Source: a virus
IMG/VR virus record: IMGVR_UViG_3300020034_000067
Coordinates: 1-25,014 of that record
Length of the DNA stretch: 25,014 nucleotides
Reading direction: 5' to 3' (one strand)
Under the pieces are notes generated by a model, which saw only the letters and a program-made list of their open reading frames with translations, ran no database searches and was not told the DNA's origin. Positions 1 through 6,726 of the stretch are shown piece after piece. The stretch's first letter is position 1; each line of letters opens with the position of its first letter. Position numbers and translations under genes: made by a program.

Positions 1-2
1 CC

Positions 3-698
3 GTACTCATTGGCAATGAGGTGACACGGTTGATCAATCTCATGCACACCAAGTATGCAAGCCAGACCAGCGAGACCATTGATAGTTACACAACAAACCT
101 TAAATTTTACAACCCGACGCTGAACGGAGCGGAGTATGACAAACTGATAGGCGAGGCCACACCACTAAGCGCTGAATTGTTCAGTAAACTGTCTACCAAC
201 TACACCGACCGGCTAACCGAAGAGCGCAACCGCGTACTTGACCTGCTACCATCAAGGAAAGCAGAACTCATCAGGATAGCCGGTGATGCAAAAGCACAAC
301 AGGAAGCTAATGACCGCATCGCCGCAGAACAGAAAGAGCGGGATGAAAAACTGCAACAGGAACAACTCGCCCAGGAGCAATCCATCGCCAACAACGCAGC
401 TGCCGCAGAGATGGACGCCACTTTCGACATCGCCAGCCAAGCAACGCCATCACTGGGTATCAGCAAGGGAACGGTGGTAAAACAGAAGTATGAGCCTGCT
501 AACCATACCCAGTACATCCAGATTCTGCATTGGTATGTCAAGAACCAACTGGCCACGCTTACCCTCGATGAACTGAATAAGAAACTCGGCTTCATGAAGA
601 CCGCCGCTGATAAAGCACTCAGCGCAGGTGAACGAATCGAAGGAGTGAAGGTTGTCGAGGATTTTTCAACAAGATCAGCAAGCAGAAAACAAGCGTAA
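3..698 (+). CDS. Phage protein of the recombination module, 5' end outside window
   Basis: The reading frame is open to the left edge. A GTG at 21 could be a start, but the codons before it (V-L-I-G-N-E) read as ordinary coding sequence, so the gene most likely begins upstream. The visible 230 or so residues are soluble, with a charged Gln/Glu/Ala-rich helical stretch around the middle that looks like a coiled coil, and a more conserved-looking C-terminus with LGFMKTAADKALSAGE followed by GVKVVEDFSTR. I recall this C-terminal pattern in Bacteroidota phage proteins encoded just before RecB-like nucleases, but I cannot name the family. Its stop overlaps the next start (TAATG at 696-700), indicating translational coupling with the nuclease. 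A role in recombination or nucleoid handling is inferred from position only. Confidence 0.75.
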   Translation, partial: VLIGNEVTRLINLMHTKYASQTSETIDSYTTNLKFYNPTLNGAEYDKLIGEATPLSAELFSKLSTNYTDRLTEERNRVLDLLPSRKAELIRIAGDAKAQQEANDRIAAEQKERDEKLQQEQLAQEQSIANNAAAAEMDATFDIASQATPSLGISKGTVVKQKYEPANHTQYIQILHWYVKNQLATLTLDELNKKLGFMKTAADKALSAGERIEGVKVVEDFSTRSASRKQA

Positions 699-784
699 TG
701 AACTACTACGAGCACCAGTACACGTCCAACTCGGACCTGACATCGCTTTGGCTGACACTACAGCCACAGCGATGTCAGGGATAG
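698..784 (+). pseudogene. N-terminal fragment of RecB-like PD-(D/E)XK exonuclease
   Basis: An ATG overlapping the upstream stop opens a 28-codon frame that ends with TAG at 782-784. It starts M-N-Y-Y-E-H-Q-Y followed by SNSDL, the N-terminal signature I recognise from phage RecB-like exonucleases of Bacteroidota, which are usually over 200 residues. The following piece of the same protein (frame of 795-1175) lies only a few bases downstream in another frame, and the segment that normally links them, including the FGTLxDAM-type region, is absent. The fragment is therefore read as the 5' remnant of a gene with an internal deletion. The break coincides with a long hairpin at 736-779. A sequencing or assembly error is the alternative. 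Confidence 0.7.
736..779. repeat. 19-bp hairpin at the nuclease deletion junction
   Basis: The left arm CCTGACATCGCTTTGGCTG (736-754) and the right arm CAGCCACAGCGATGTCAGG (761-779) are reverse complements with one mismatch, separated by the 6-nt loop ACACTA. The hairpin sits where the N-terminal and C-terminal parts of the nuclease are wrongly joined. There is no T-run after it, so it does not look like a terminator. Confidence 0.9.
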
Positions 785-794
785 GTTCTGTACG

Positions 795-1175
795 ATGCTG
801 TTACAGCGCTGTGACAAGGAAAAAGAACTGTTCAAAAAGAGTGCACCCTTCCTCCACGATGGCCATGCCTTCCAGTTAGACATGCGCTGCAAGTATGACC
901 TGTGGGATCCTACGGTGACCTGGGGTGGTGATTTTAAGAGTACTGCCGCAAAGACTCAGGAAGCGTTCACACGCTCGGTTATAAATTACGATTACCCACG
1001 CGGCAGGTTGTTCTATAGCAAGATCACCGGTGCAAAGAGAGATGTGATCATAGGTGTGAGTAAACATTATCCGCATAAGATATTCCCTGTATACCTGAGA
1101 GAAGGCTGCCCATTGTGGGAAGCAGGAGAGCAGAGACTAAATGAATTGGCTTATCAATACTGGTCATTAAGATAA
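795..1175 (+). CDS. C-terminal catalytic part of RecB-like PD-(D/E)XK exonuclease, truncated
   Basis: The frame encodes 126 residues carrying the nuclease core of phage exonucleases that work with single-strand annealing proteins. QLDMRCKYDLW (about residues 27-37) supplies acidic metal ligands, and GGDFKST (44-50) gives the D46-x-K48 catalytic pair. The later GVSKHYPHKIFPV and LNELAYQYW segments match the usual C-terminus. Homology seems to extend upstream of the ATG: the codons from 780 read D-R-F-C-T-M-L-L-Q-R-C, as expected in the middle of the intact protein. The N-terminal third lies in a different frame (698-784) and about 70 codons are missing. Whether the ATG at 795 is used is unknown; AGGGATAGG just upstream is weakly Shine-Dalgarno-like. 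The product may be inactive or a minimal nuclease. Confidence 0.75.
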   Translation: MLLQRCDKEKELFKKSAPFLHDGHAFQLDMRCKYDLWDPTVTWGGDFKSTAAKTQEAFTRSVINYDYPRGRLFYSKITGAKRDVIIGVSKHYPHKIFPVYLREGCPLWEAGEQRLNELAYQYWSLR

Positions 1176-1179
1176 CCTT

Positions 1180-1665
1180 ATGGAAAACTGGAAAACGATT
1201 TACTACAAGGCGCACGAAGAGGATTTCAAAGTGAAGTATCCTCAGACTTTTAAGGATGGGCATTACTCACTGCCAAAGCTACCTGATGTTAGAAAGACCA
1301 ACGGCCTTACCATGGTCGTTGTCAACTTCCTTACTTGGTCTGGATTTTACGCCAACAGAATTAATGTAGGGGGCAGAATGATTGGCAAGATCAATAGAAC
1401 CGAATCTGGTAACAGGTTTGATGATCGTAAGTGGATTACCTCTTCCACAAAGAAAGGCACATCCGATCTCATGTGTTCTATAGATGGCAGGATGGTTTGC
1501 ATTGAGATTAAAAACGAAGCAACTAAGGATCGGTTAAGTGATCATCAGAAAAAAGAGAAGGCGAGAGTAGAAAGATCAGGAGCCGTCTATGTGGTAATTG
1601 GAACGGTTGAACAGTTTTTCGAATGGTATCAAAGTTTTAAGACGAAACAACTTTCATTATTATAA
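1180..1665 (+). CDS. VRR-NUC-like PD-(D/E)XK nuclease
   Basis: This 161-residue protein is a small nuclease of the VRR-NUC / Holliday-junction-resolvase-like group. GTSD at residues 93-96 supplies D96, and I-E-I-K at 108-111 supplies E109 and K111, the complete D...ExK catalytic set. They are followed by the family-typical Q-K-K-E-K-A-R helix and GAVYVVIGTVEQF, a strand-helix ending. Proteins of this type in phages cut branched or flap DNA during replication and packaging, or act in recombination. The gene starts 4 nt after the truncated exonuclease and precedes ssb, consistent with a DNA-processing operon. The exact substrate cannot be told from sequence. Confidence 0.85.
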   Translation: MENWKTIYYKAHEEDFKVKYPQTFKDGHYSLPKLPDVRKTNGLTMVVVNFLTWSGFYANRINVGGRMIGKINRTESGNRFDDRKWITSSTKKGTSDLMCSIDGRMVCIEIKNEATKDRLSDHQKKEKARVERSGAVYVVIGTVEQFFEWYQSFKTKQLSLL

Positions 1666-1705
1666 ATAAATCGAAACAAATCCTTTAATAATTCAAACAC
1701 TTTTT

Positions 1706-2137
1706 ATGATCAAAGCAATGCTCACAGGCAGGTTAGGTAAACCTGCAGAAGTTAAAACACTTGATGGTGGCCGTTCAGTAATTAATTTCTCTATCGCCAC
1801 CGACCAGGGGTATGGAGACAACAAGAAAACATTATGGGTCGAATGTGCGTATTGGACTGACAAGTTAGGCGTGGTTCCGTATCTCACCAAAGGCGCATCT
1901 GTGGCCGTTTTCGGTGAACCATCACTTCGTGTTTGGGATGGAAATGGTAAGTCAGGCGCGTCATTCACACTTAATGTTAATCAGATCGAACTAACTGGCG
2001 GAAAGTCAGATGCTGAACACAATGGGTCACCTGCACCTGTGTCAACCGCAACACCTGCACCGCAACGCGCAGTCGTTATGCCGGCAGATGAACCGCAGCT
2101 GTTTAATAACGGTGACCCAGATGGATTACCCTTTTAA
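1706..2137 (+). CDS. ssb: Single-stranded DNA-binding protein
   Basis: The 143-residue product has the OB-fold of bacterial SSB: M-I-K-A-M-L-T-G-R-L-G at the N-terminus, SVINFSIATD, then LWVECAYW and FTLNVNQIEL, covering about residues 1-105. A Pro/Ala-rich disordered linker follows, ending in the acidic tip DPDGLPF, the tail through which SSB recruits partner proteins. It coats and protects single strands during phage replication and recombination and fits between the nuclease genes and the primase-helicase gene. The 40 bp before the start are AT-rich and could hold a promoter, but I see no clear consensus. Confidence 0.96.
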   Translation: MIKAMLTGRLGKPAEVKTLDGGRSVINFSIATDQGYGDNKKTLWVECAYWTDKLGVVPYLTKGASVAVFGEPSLRVWDGNGKSGASFTLNVNQIELTGGKSDAEHNGSPAPVSTATPAPQRAVVMPADEPQLFNNGDPDGLPF

Positions 2138-2154
2138 ACCCCAAAGCCATAACG

Positions 2155-2679
2155 ATGAAAATATGTTTTAAGTGTAATCAGGAAAAATCCTTGTCAGAGT
2201 TTTATGTTCATAAACAGATGGGGGATGGGCATCTTAACAAATGCAAAGAATGTACAAAGGTTGATGTAAACCTCCGCGAAAATCATCTTCGCAAAACAGA
2301 CAAATCATTTGTTTCCCAGGAAAGAATACGTGGTAGAGAAAAATATGCCAGGTTAAATTATCGTGAGGCTTATGGGAAAACGAAAGAAGTCAAGGAAAAG
2401 ATAATCGGAGACTATTTCAGCAAATTTCCTGAAAAAGAAGCGGCACATAAGGCGGCAAGTAAAATAAAGTGTCCCTCGCAACATCATAAACATCACTGGA
2501 GCTACAACACCGAACACTTAAAAGATGTTGTAATGCTTCCATACCAATTACACTATAAAACTCATCGTTATATGACTTACTCGCAGAAAGAGAAAATGTA
2601 CAGGACACTCGAAGGAACGCTGCTTGATACGCGAGAGCGGCATGAGGCATACATCAAACTCGTTTCGGAATTGTTCTAA
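2155..2679 (+). CDS. HNH-type protein with N-terminal zinc knuckles
   Basis: The N-terminus carries two CxxC pairs (C4/C7 and C30/C33) with the pattern C-F-K-C-N-Q-E-K-x-L-S-E-F-Y, typical of phage HNH-like proteins. After a Lys/Arg-rich helical middle, the C-terminal region contains HHKHHWSYN (110-118) and LPYQLHYKTH (128-137), which resembles the beta-beta-alpha-metal core of HNH nucleases. A nicking or double-strand endonuclease role is likely from these motifs; whether it is a homing enzyme or a resident phage function is open. It starts 17 nt after ssb. Confidence 0.8.
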   Translation: MKICFKCNQEKSLSEFYVHKQMGDGHLNKCKECTKVDVNLRENHLRKTDKSFVSQERIRGREKYARLNYREAYGKTKEVKEKIIGDYFSKFPEKEAAHKAASKIKCPSQHHKHHWSYNTEHLKDVVMLPYQLHYKTHRYMTYSQKEKMYRTLEGTLLDTRERHEAYIKLVSELF

Positions 2680-2734
2680 AATAATACCCATTAATCCGGC
2701 ACCCTCCTTTTTCTAACCCATGACCGAAATACAT

Positions 2735-2742
2735 AAGGAGAG
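2735..2742 (+). promoter_or_regulatory. Strong Shine-Dalgarno for the primase-helicase gene
   Basis: AAGGAGAG lies just before the ATG at 2746. It is noteworthy because most starts in this window lack a clear Shine-Dalgarno, as is common in Bacteroidota, and it supports the chosen start. Confidence 0.7.
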
Positions 2743-2745
2743 TCA

Positions 2746-5025
2746 ATGCCTACTTTAACAACGTTCCAAGATTTCTATAATCAGGGGCTTCACGCCATCC
2801 CTGTAGTTTTCAATATCACGACCAAAGAAGTAACCGATTACCCCAGGCATAAGGAAGATTCCACTGGCCTGGCCGGGGTGCCTACCATGGAAGATGTCCA
2901 ACGGTGGATGAAGGTTATGAAGGGCCAGAATGGGTATGCCCTAAAGCTCTTCCCTCCATTTGGTTCCATTGACATAGATATTAAGAACACGTCAAATAAA
3001 AACGTATATGCCGACTGGTTGAGAATTGTGGAGGCGAATAATTCCGATGTTCTTAGGAAGGTCTGCATCGAAACTACCAGGAATAAAGGATACCATATTT
3101 ATATTAAGTATCCGAAACTCACTGAGAAGATTCCAGTGGCTAAATCCGGTGGCAAGGAAGTGATCAGCGTTTACACGGGCGGGCTGTTAAGTTTCTGTAC
3201 TCCATCACCTGGGTATCAGCTTATCCATAATGATTTCTCGGACATCCAGGAACTAACCGATGAAGAGTTTGATCTATTACTTACTACAGCTGCACTGTTT
3301 AACGAAGACGCCGATTTCAAGCCTGGTGAACACCAGCACCTATTAATCGAATACCCGGTTGAATACGAAAGTGTGTTGCTTCAGTTCGACTCGAAGATCA
3401 CAGACGAAGCCTTTGATACCCTGCTTAATTCGATTGACCTGTATGAAGTAGAGTCTAAGTTTAAAAAGAATTACCTCCCGTACCTGCGCAAAGGATCCAT
3501 GGCCAACTATTCGGCCAAGGTGTATTTCAAGTCCAAGCGCGTTCTGATATTCTCTGCATCCGTTCAGGGTTTTCCATCATGGCATGACAGCGCTGGTGAG
3601 GGTGATAACCGTTGGGTGCTCACACCCTCAAAGATTGTTTATTATAAGAATAAACAATCATGGCCGGACACCATGGATGAGATCCGGATGATTGCAGACA
3701 GTGCAGGCCTAGAGATAATTGAAGGCCCGCCGGTTACTAAACAACCCTTGGTTTCCGAAGACCGGCTAAGGTTCCCCTACGATGTATTCCCGGTATCGAT
3801 ACAGACCTATCTGTTCAACCAGGTAATACAGCATGAATACTTGGCCGGGGCCATCCTGGTAGCACTGGCAACAGCAATAGGCAACTCCGCAGTGCTCGAA
3901 GCAATGGATGGATATTTTGTCAAACCGATTCTGTACATGGCCATCGTTGCTCCACCAGGCGCCAGTAAGTCACCGGCACTAAAGAAAGCCTTTGCACCGA
4001 TGGAAGAATATGACGGCGGTCTGTACAAGGCGTACCAGGCCGAGGTTGAGGTGTTCAAGAAATCCCTGGCAGCGTTCGAACGGGACAAGAAAAAAGGAGA
4101 GAAGCCGGAGAAACCAGCGTTCCCGCAAACGTTGATCAAGGATTCAACTATTGAAATGGTGGTGAAGATTCTGTCCACGAATCCCGGAGGATGTTGTGTC
4201 CTCGCTGATGAACTCAGTGGGTTCCTTGCCCGAATGAATCAGTACAAGACCGGCGATGAAGTGCAGAAGTGGCTGGAGATGTGGAGCGGTGCGCCGATAC
4301 TTCTGCAGCGTATTACCCGGGATGAGAACAAGGTACAGGAACCATTCTGCAGCGTAGTCGGCGGGATTCAACCAGGCGTTCTGGAGTCGTTGAGTAAGGA
4401 AGAAAATGAGCATAACGGATTCTATCACCGATTCCTGTTTGTCTACCCAGAACCGAAACCTAAAGAGAAATGGCTGCGGATTAGTGTATCGGAGGCGGTT
4501 AAGTCGGCATTCGTTCAGGTGTTCAATGATATCCTTCGCCAGCGACTGGGTAAATATAAATACCGCCTCGAAGAAAAGGCCAACGCGCTGTACGAAGAGT
4601 GGTTCAATAACAAGAACACGAAGTACAACCGGGCGACCAGTGACCACGTGAAAGGCATCATCTCCAAGTACCAGGATTACTGCCTAAGGTTCGCCTTGCT
4701 CCTGCAGGTTATCCATGACGGTGCACATCGGACAGGGGTTGTTACCGAGGCCTCGATGGACCGGGCGATCCGGTTGGTTGAGTATTTCCTGGGGAACATG
4801 CATAAGGCTACGAAGATCCTGGCGCCGGAAACTCCGGTTGATAAGTTGAGTGGTACGCATAAAAAAGTATATGATGAACTCCCGGCGGCATTTAGTCAGA
4901 AGCAGGCGATACAAATAGGAAACCTTAACGGATTGAAAGAGAGCGCGGTAAAGATGTTTTTAATACGAGGCATCAAGACATTATTCACGGTTATCGAAAG
5001 AGGAAAATATGAGAAGAACTATTAA
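2746..5025 (+). CDS. Primase (PrimPol-like) fused to DUF3987 helicase-like ATPase
   Basis: This 759-residue protein combines replication primase and helicase-like parts. The N-terminal region has the archaeo-eukaryotic primase motifs: SIDIDIK with D76 and D78, and GYHIY with H117, as in bifunctional primase-polymerases. The C-terminal half matches DUF3987 ATPases: a degenerate Walker A, APPGASKSP (402-410, K408/S409), and a Walker B, VLADE, with D488/E489. The last 60 residues look like a winged helix. It should synthesise primers and probably unwind or load at the phage origin. The gene ends at the edge of the iteron-rich region and is followed by a DnaA-like gene, completing a replication module. 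The Walker A lacks the usual Gly before Lys, which also occurs in other DUF3987 proteins as I recall them. Confidence 0.88.
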   Translation: MPTLTTFQDFYNQGLHAIPVVFNITTKEVTDYPRHKEDSTGLAGVPTMEDVQRWMKVMKGQNGYALKLFPPFGSIDIDIKNTSNKNVYADWLRIVEANNSDVLRKVCIETTRNKGYHIYIKYPKLTEKIPVAKSGGKEVISVYTGGLLSFCTPSPGYQLIHNDFSDIQELTDEEFDLLLTTAALFNEDADFKPGEHQHLLIEYPVEYESVLLQFDSKITDEAFDTLLNSIDLYEVESKFKKNYLPYLRKGSMANYSAKVYFKSKRVLIFSASVQGFPSWHDSAGEGDNRWVLTPSKIVYYKNKQSWPDTMDEIRMIADSAGLEIIEGPPVTKQPLVSEDRLRFPYDVFPVSIQTYLFNQVIQHEYLAGAILVALATAIGNSAVLEAMDGYFVKPILYMAIVAPPGASKSPALKKAFAPMEEYDGGLYKAYQAEVEVFKKSLAAFERDKKKGEKPEKPAFPQTLIKDSTIEMVVKILSTNPGGCCVLADELSGFLARMNQYKTGDEVQKWLEMWSGAPILLQRITRDENKVQEPFCSVVGGIQPGVLESLSKEENEHNGFYHRFLFVYPEPKPKEKWLRISVSEAVKSAFVQVFNDILRQRLGKYKYRLEEKANALYEEWFNNKNTKYNRATSDHVKGIISKYQDYCLRFALLLQVIHDGAHRTGVVTEASMDRAIRLVEYFLGNMHKATKILAPETPVDKLSGTHKKVYDELPAAFSQKQAIQIGNLNGLKESAVKMFLIRGIKTLFTVIERGKYEKNY

Positions 5026-5066
5026 TTGTCACATTCGTCACTGGTTTGTCACATGGGTACGTGACT

Positions 5067-5245
5067 TTGAAACCCTTACTGGTATTGACTATAAGGTCAA
5101 TGTCACCAATGTCACATACTTATATAGAAATATAAGATCTTATATTATATTATATATTAATATGTATGGGGTATATAGAGATTCGGGGATTGACATGTCA
5201 AAAACGTGTGACTTTGGTGACTTTGCCTTGAAACCCTTACTGGTA
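5067..5245 (+). repeat. 18-bp direct repeat pair in the putative origin
   Basis: TTGAAACCCTTACTGGTA occurs identically at 5067-5084 and 5228-5245, once on each side of the AT-rich centre. Each copy sits after a GTGACTTTG core and before a GTCAC core; the right copy has an extra CCTTG between core and repeat. The pair suggests duplication of a binding module. Confidence 0.85.
5117..5178. other. AT-rich segment with 18-bp palindrome (possible unwinding element)
   Basis: The segment is almost entirely A and T and contains the perfect palindrome AATATAAGATCTTATATT at 5129-5146. It lies in the middle of the GTCAC core array, as a duplex unwinding element would in an iteron-type origin. A promoter for the downstream gene could overlap it. 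Confidence 0.6.
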
Positions 5246-5328
5246 CTACATTTCGTTCGTCACAACCCATGTGACTTTGGATGTATCAATGTGACAAAAC
5301 AATCACTTGTGACAAAAACCCCCATCTC

Positions 5329-5724
5329 ATGACCCACCTATCCCCCTACATCATCCCGGGGCTCGTCCCGCTCGTCATCACCCCTATGGACGTGATCAAG
5401 ACGGTATGCGAGCACCACAACATCAAAAGCCAGGAGCTGTTCAGCAAATACCGTGGCAGAGCAGTAGTCATCGCCCGGATGCACGCCATGTGGTTGATGC
5501 GAACCAGGTTAAAATTGAAAGTGAAGGTAATCGGGAGTTTCTTCCAGCTACACTACAGCAGCGTCATTCATGCTGTCAAAACCATCGACGACCTGCAGAC
5601 GACATATCCGGAGCACAAAGAGACGATTGATCGCCTGGCCAGATCGCTAAACAGGAAAGGACCGGCAGGCAGAGAACTCGTCAACCAGCTCGTCCGAGGG
5701 TTGGGAAGGAGGGAGGCGGTATGA
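5329..5724 (+). CDS. DnaA domain IV-like DNA-binding protein
   Basis: The 131-residue product resembles the C-terminal DNA-binding domain of DnaA without its ATPase. RAVVIARMHAMWLMR (about 44-58) aligns with the R-x-x-A-M-Y-L helix. KVIGSFFQLHYSSVIHAVKTI (67-87) aligns with the helix-turn-helix and signature loop that read a DnaA box, with H-Y-S-S-V-I-H-A where DnaA has D-H-T-T-V-x-H-A. It probably binds the neighbouring origin-like repeats and recruits the replication machinery, although it could instead act on host DnaA boxes. An in-frame ATG at 5281 exists, but it would translate part of the repeat array; 5329 is preferred. The next small gene overlaps its stop by ATGA. Confidence 0.8.
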   Translation: MTHLSPYIIPGLVPLVITPMDVIKTVCEHHNIKSQELFSKYRGRAVVIARMHAMWLMRTRLKLKVKVIGSFFQLHYSSVIHAVKTIDDLQTTYPEHKETIDRLARSLNRKGPAGRELVNQLVRGLGRREAV

Positions 5725-5852
5725 GACAGCCTGGTAGCCTCACCGCCCGCCACCTCGCCCGCCTGTCCTACGACCGTTACCGATCCTCCGATGAAAGCTG
5801 GGGATGCGGGCCGTGGGTAATTGTGGTGATAATGATAATACTAAACTTATGA
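5721..5852 (+). CDS. Small protein with C-terminal hydrophobic segment (43 aa)
   Basis: An ATGA overlap with the DnaA-like gene opens a 43-codon frame. The product has an Arg-rich N-terminal half (RHLARLSYDRYR) and ends in a hydrophobic stretch W-V-I-V-V-I-M-I-I-L, long enough to insert into a membrane. Function is unknown. Support is the overlap, the GC-rich start resembling neighbouring genes and the otherwise empty gap; chance cannot be excluded. Confidence 0.45.
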   Translation: MRQPGSLTARHLARLSYDRYRSSDESWGCGPWVIVVIMIILNL

Positions 5853-5889
5853 GATCACGTTTAAACCAAACAGCGTAAAAACTTAAAAC

Positions 5890-6399
5890 ATGGATATGAA
5901 ATTTAACCCCTCAGCATCAAAAGCGCTACAAGAGCGCTCCTTCGAATTGTTTCAACACGAAGGCCTATGGTGCTGTGTGCAAAGGATGAACATACAAAAC
6001 CTGAACGGGTATGTCAGCGTTCCCGAATCCCATCCTTTCTACGGTAAGAACTATTCTGATAACGTGGTTGTGGAAAACGTAAACGAACTGGAGTTTAACG
6101 GGAATTACATCGGACTCCTGTGCCGGTCCGGGTCGGATTTGCCTGATAACGTCATTGGGATTGATCTGGCTATTAACGTACATGGAGGCATCACATACGC
6201 CAACGACCATCTATGCGGAATCTCTGAAGGTTTGTTTGGTAAAGTATGGTGGTTCGGTTTCGATACTTCCCACGCCGGAGATGCCCGGGTAATCGAGTAC
6301 TTCAATCCAATTGAGGAAGATGTTTACCGCGACTTTGCCTATGTAAAAGGTGAGACGATCAAAATGGCCGAACAACTTGCTCAATACGGTAAGCCATGA
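5890..6399 (+). CDS. Conserved phage protein (WWFGFD...HAGD family)
   Basis: The 169-residue protein belongs to a family I recognise from many phages and phage-like regions but cannot assign a function. Hallmarks are GYVSVPESHPFYGK (about 40-53), NVHGGITYAN (about 96-105), VWWFGFDTSHAGD (about 119-131) and a C-terminal YVKGETIKMAEQL helix. It has no signal peptide or membrane segment and is presumably cytoplasmic. It starts after a 37-bp gap, and its stop overlaps the next possible start by ATGA. Confidence 0.8.
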   Translation: MDMKFNPSASKALQERSFELFQHEGLWCCVQRMNIQNLNGYVSVPESHPFYGKNYSDNVVVENVNELEFNGNYIGLLCRSGSDLPDNVIGIDLAINVHGGITYANDHLCGISEGLFGKVWWFGFDTSHAGDARVIEYFNPIEEDVYRDFAYVKGETIKMAEQLAQYGKP

Positions 6400-6608
6400 C
6401 CCGCGAACAGATCCTAGCCAAGCACCTCTCGACCGACCACGCGTTAGAAAGTGGGCTATTTGGATTTTTTGACTTCCCATTTTTTCAGGATCGGGGCAAT
6501 CAGTTTTTTGAAGTCGGCTTTCTTGGATTTGGGTACGCGCACCGGGACAAGTTCAGTGGGCTCTCCGTATTTCAAAGGTCGTTTTGCATTTTCACGGAAT
6601 CCGCCTGA
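6396..6608 (+). CDS. Doubtful frame, possibly truncated small gene
   Basis: An ATGA overlap with the previous gene opens a 70-codon frame. Its first 19 residues (M-T-R-E-Q-I-L-A-K-H and on) look like a normal phage protein start. From about 6456 onward the frame is simply the antisense of a more convincing minus-strand gene and becomes rich in Phe and Gly. It may be the stub of a gene interrupted when the ribbon-helix-helix/HNH cassette entered. Confidence 0.25.
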   Translation: MTREQILAKHLSTDHALESGLFGFFDFPFFQDRGNQFFEVGFLGFGYAHRDKFSGLSVFQRSFCIFTESA

Positions 6609-6635
6609 AGTCATTTTTGGAGTCAAGGTGAACAT
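6456..6635 (-). CDS. Ribbon-helix-helix-like small DNA-binding protein (59 aa)
   Basis: The product is basic and contains PLKYGEPTELVPVRVPKSK, then a helix DFKKLIAPILKKWE. This matches small regulators of the form KYGEPT-x-x-x-x-V-R-V-P, where the V-x-V-R-V-P strand would pair into a ribbon. An upstream in-frame ATG at 6728 would add 31 hydrophobic residues translated from the AT-rich intergenic region, so the ATG at 6635 is preferred. It is the only minus-strand gene in the left 20 kb and faces away from an HNH gene across a region with twin palindromes, suggesting a repressor of itself or of that gene. Confidence 0.65.
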   Translation of the reverse strand: MFTLTPKMTSGGFRENAKRPLKYGEPTELVPVRVPKSKKADFKKLIAPILKKWEVKKSK

Positions 6636-6667
6636 TTTAAAGGAAAGGTAGAAATAAATTTCGATAA

Positions 6668-6709
6668 TGTATATACATAAACAAAGAGTAAGTATATTTG
6701 TATATACGT
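6668..6709. promoter_or_regulatory. Twin palindromic operator-like sites
   Basis: TGTATATACAT (6668-6678) and TGTATATACGT (6699-6709) share the palindrome GTATATAC and lie 31 bp apart, close to three helical turns. They occupy the divergent intergenic region between the minus-strand ribbon-helix-helix-like gene and the HNH gene. The second overlaps the putative promoter element. Operator role is inferred. Confidence 0.5.
6693..6700 (+). promoter_or_regulatory. Bacteroidota-type -7 promoter element
   Basis: TATATTTG matches the Bacteroidota -7 consensus TAnnTTTG and lies 26 bp before the HNH start at 6727. No matching -33 TTTG is seen at the usual spacing, so the call is tentative. Confidence 0.4.
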
Positions 6710-6726
6710 AATCAAATTTAAAGCGC

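Larger units (their letters stand above)
5026..5328. other. Putative replication origin with iteron-like GTCAC cores
   Basis: This 303-bp stretch has no convincing gene. It contains twelve GTCAC/GTGAC cores, against roughly 0.6 expected by chance. Forward cores lie at 5028, 5037, 5048, 5102, 5111 and 5259; reverse cores at 5061, 5208, 5217, 5271, 5291 and 5309. Read outward-in from each end, the orientation order is the same on both sides (three forward, one reverse, two forward), so the site is a mirror image about an AT-rich centre (about 5117-5178). Most cores have the longer form TTGTCACA or TGTGACTTTG. Its place between a primase-helicase gene and a DnaA domain IV-like gene makes an origin the simplest reading. 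Origin function is inferred. Confidence 0.75.

Noticed and set aside
200-715. 171-codon minus-strand frame opposite the first gene
   Set aside because: Ser/Cys/Leu-rich antisense shadow of a gene that is coupled to its neighbour on the plus strand.
652-879. 75-codon plus-strand frame bridging the two nuclease pieces
   Set aside because: It lies in the third frame and contains none of the nuclease motifs; the fragments are explained by the frames of 698 and 795.
4144-4647. 167-codon minus-strand frame within the primase-helicase gene
   Set aside because: It lies opposite conserved ATPase motifs (Walker B at about 4201-4212) and shows no domain of its own.
5009-5332. 107-codon plus-strand reading frame across the putative origin
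   Set aside because: It is a translation of the GTCAC repeats and the AT-rich centre, overlaps the primase gene end and has no recognisable protein character.
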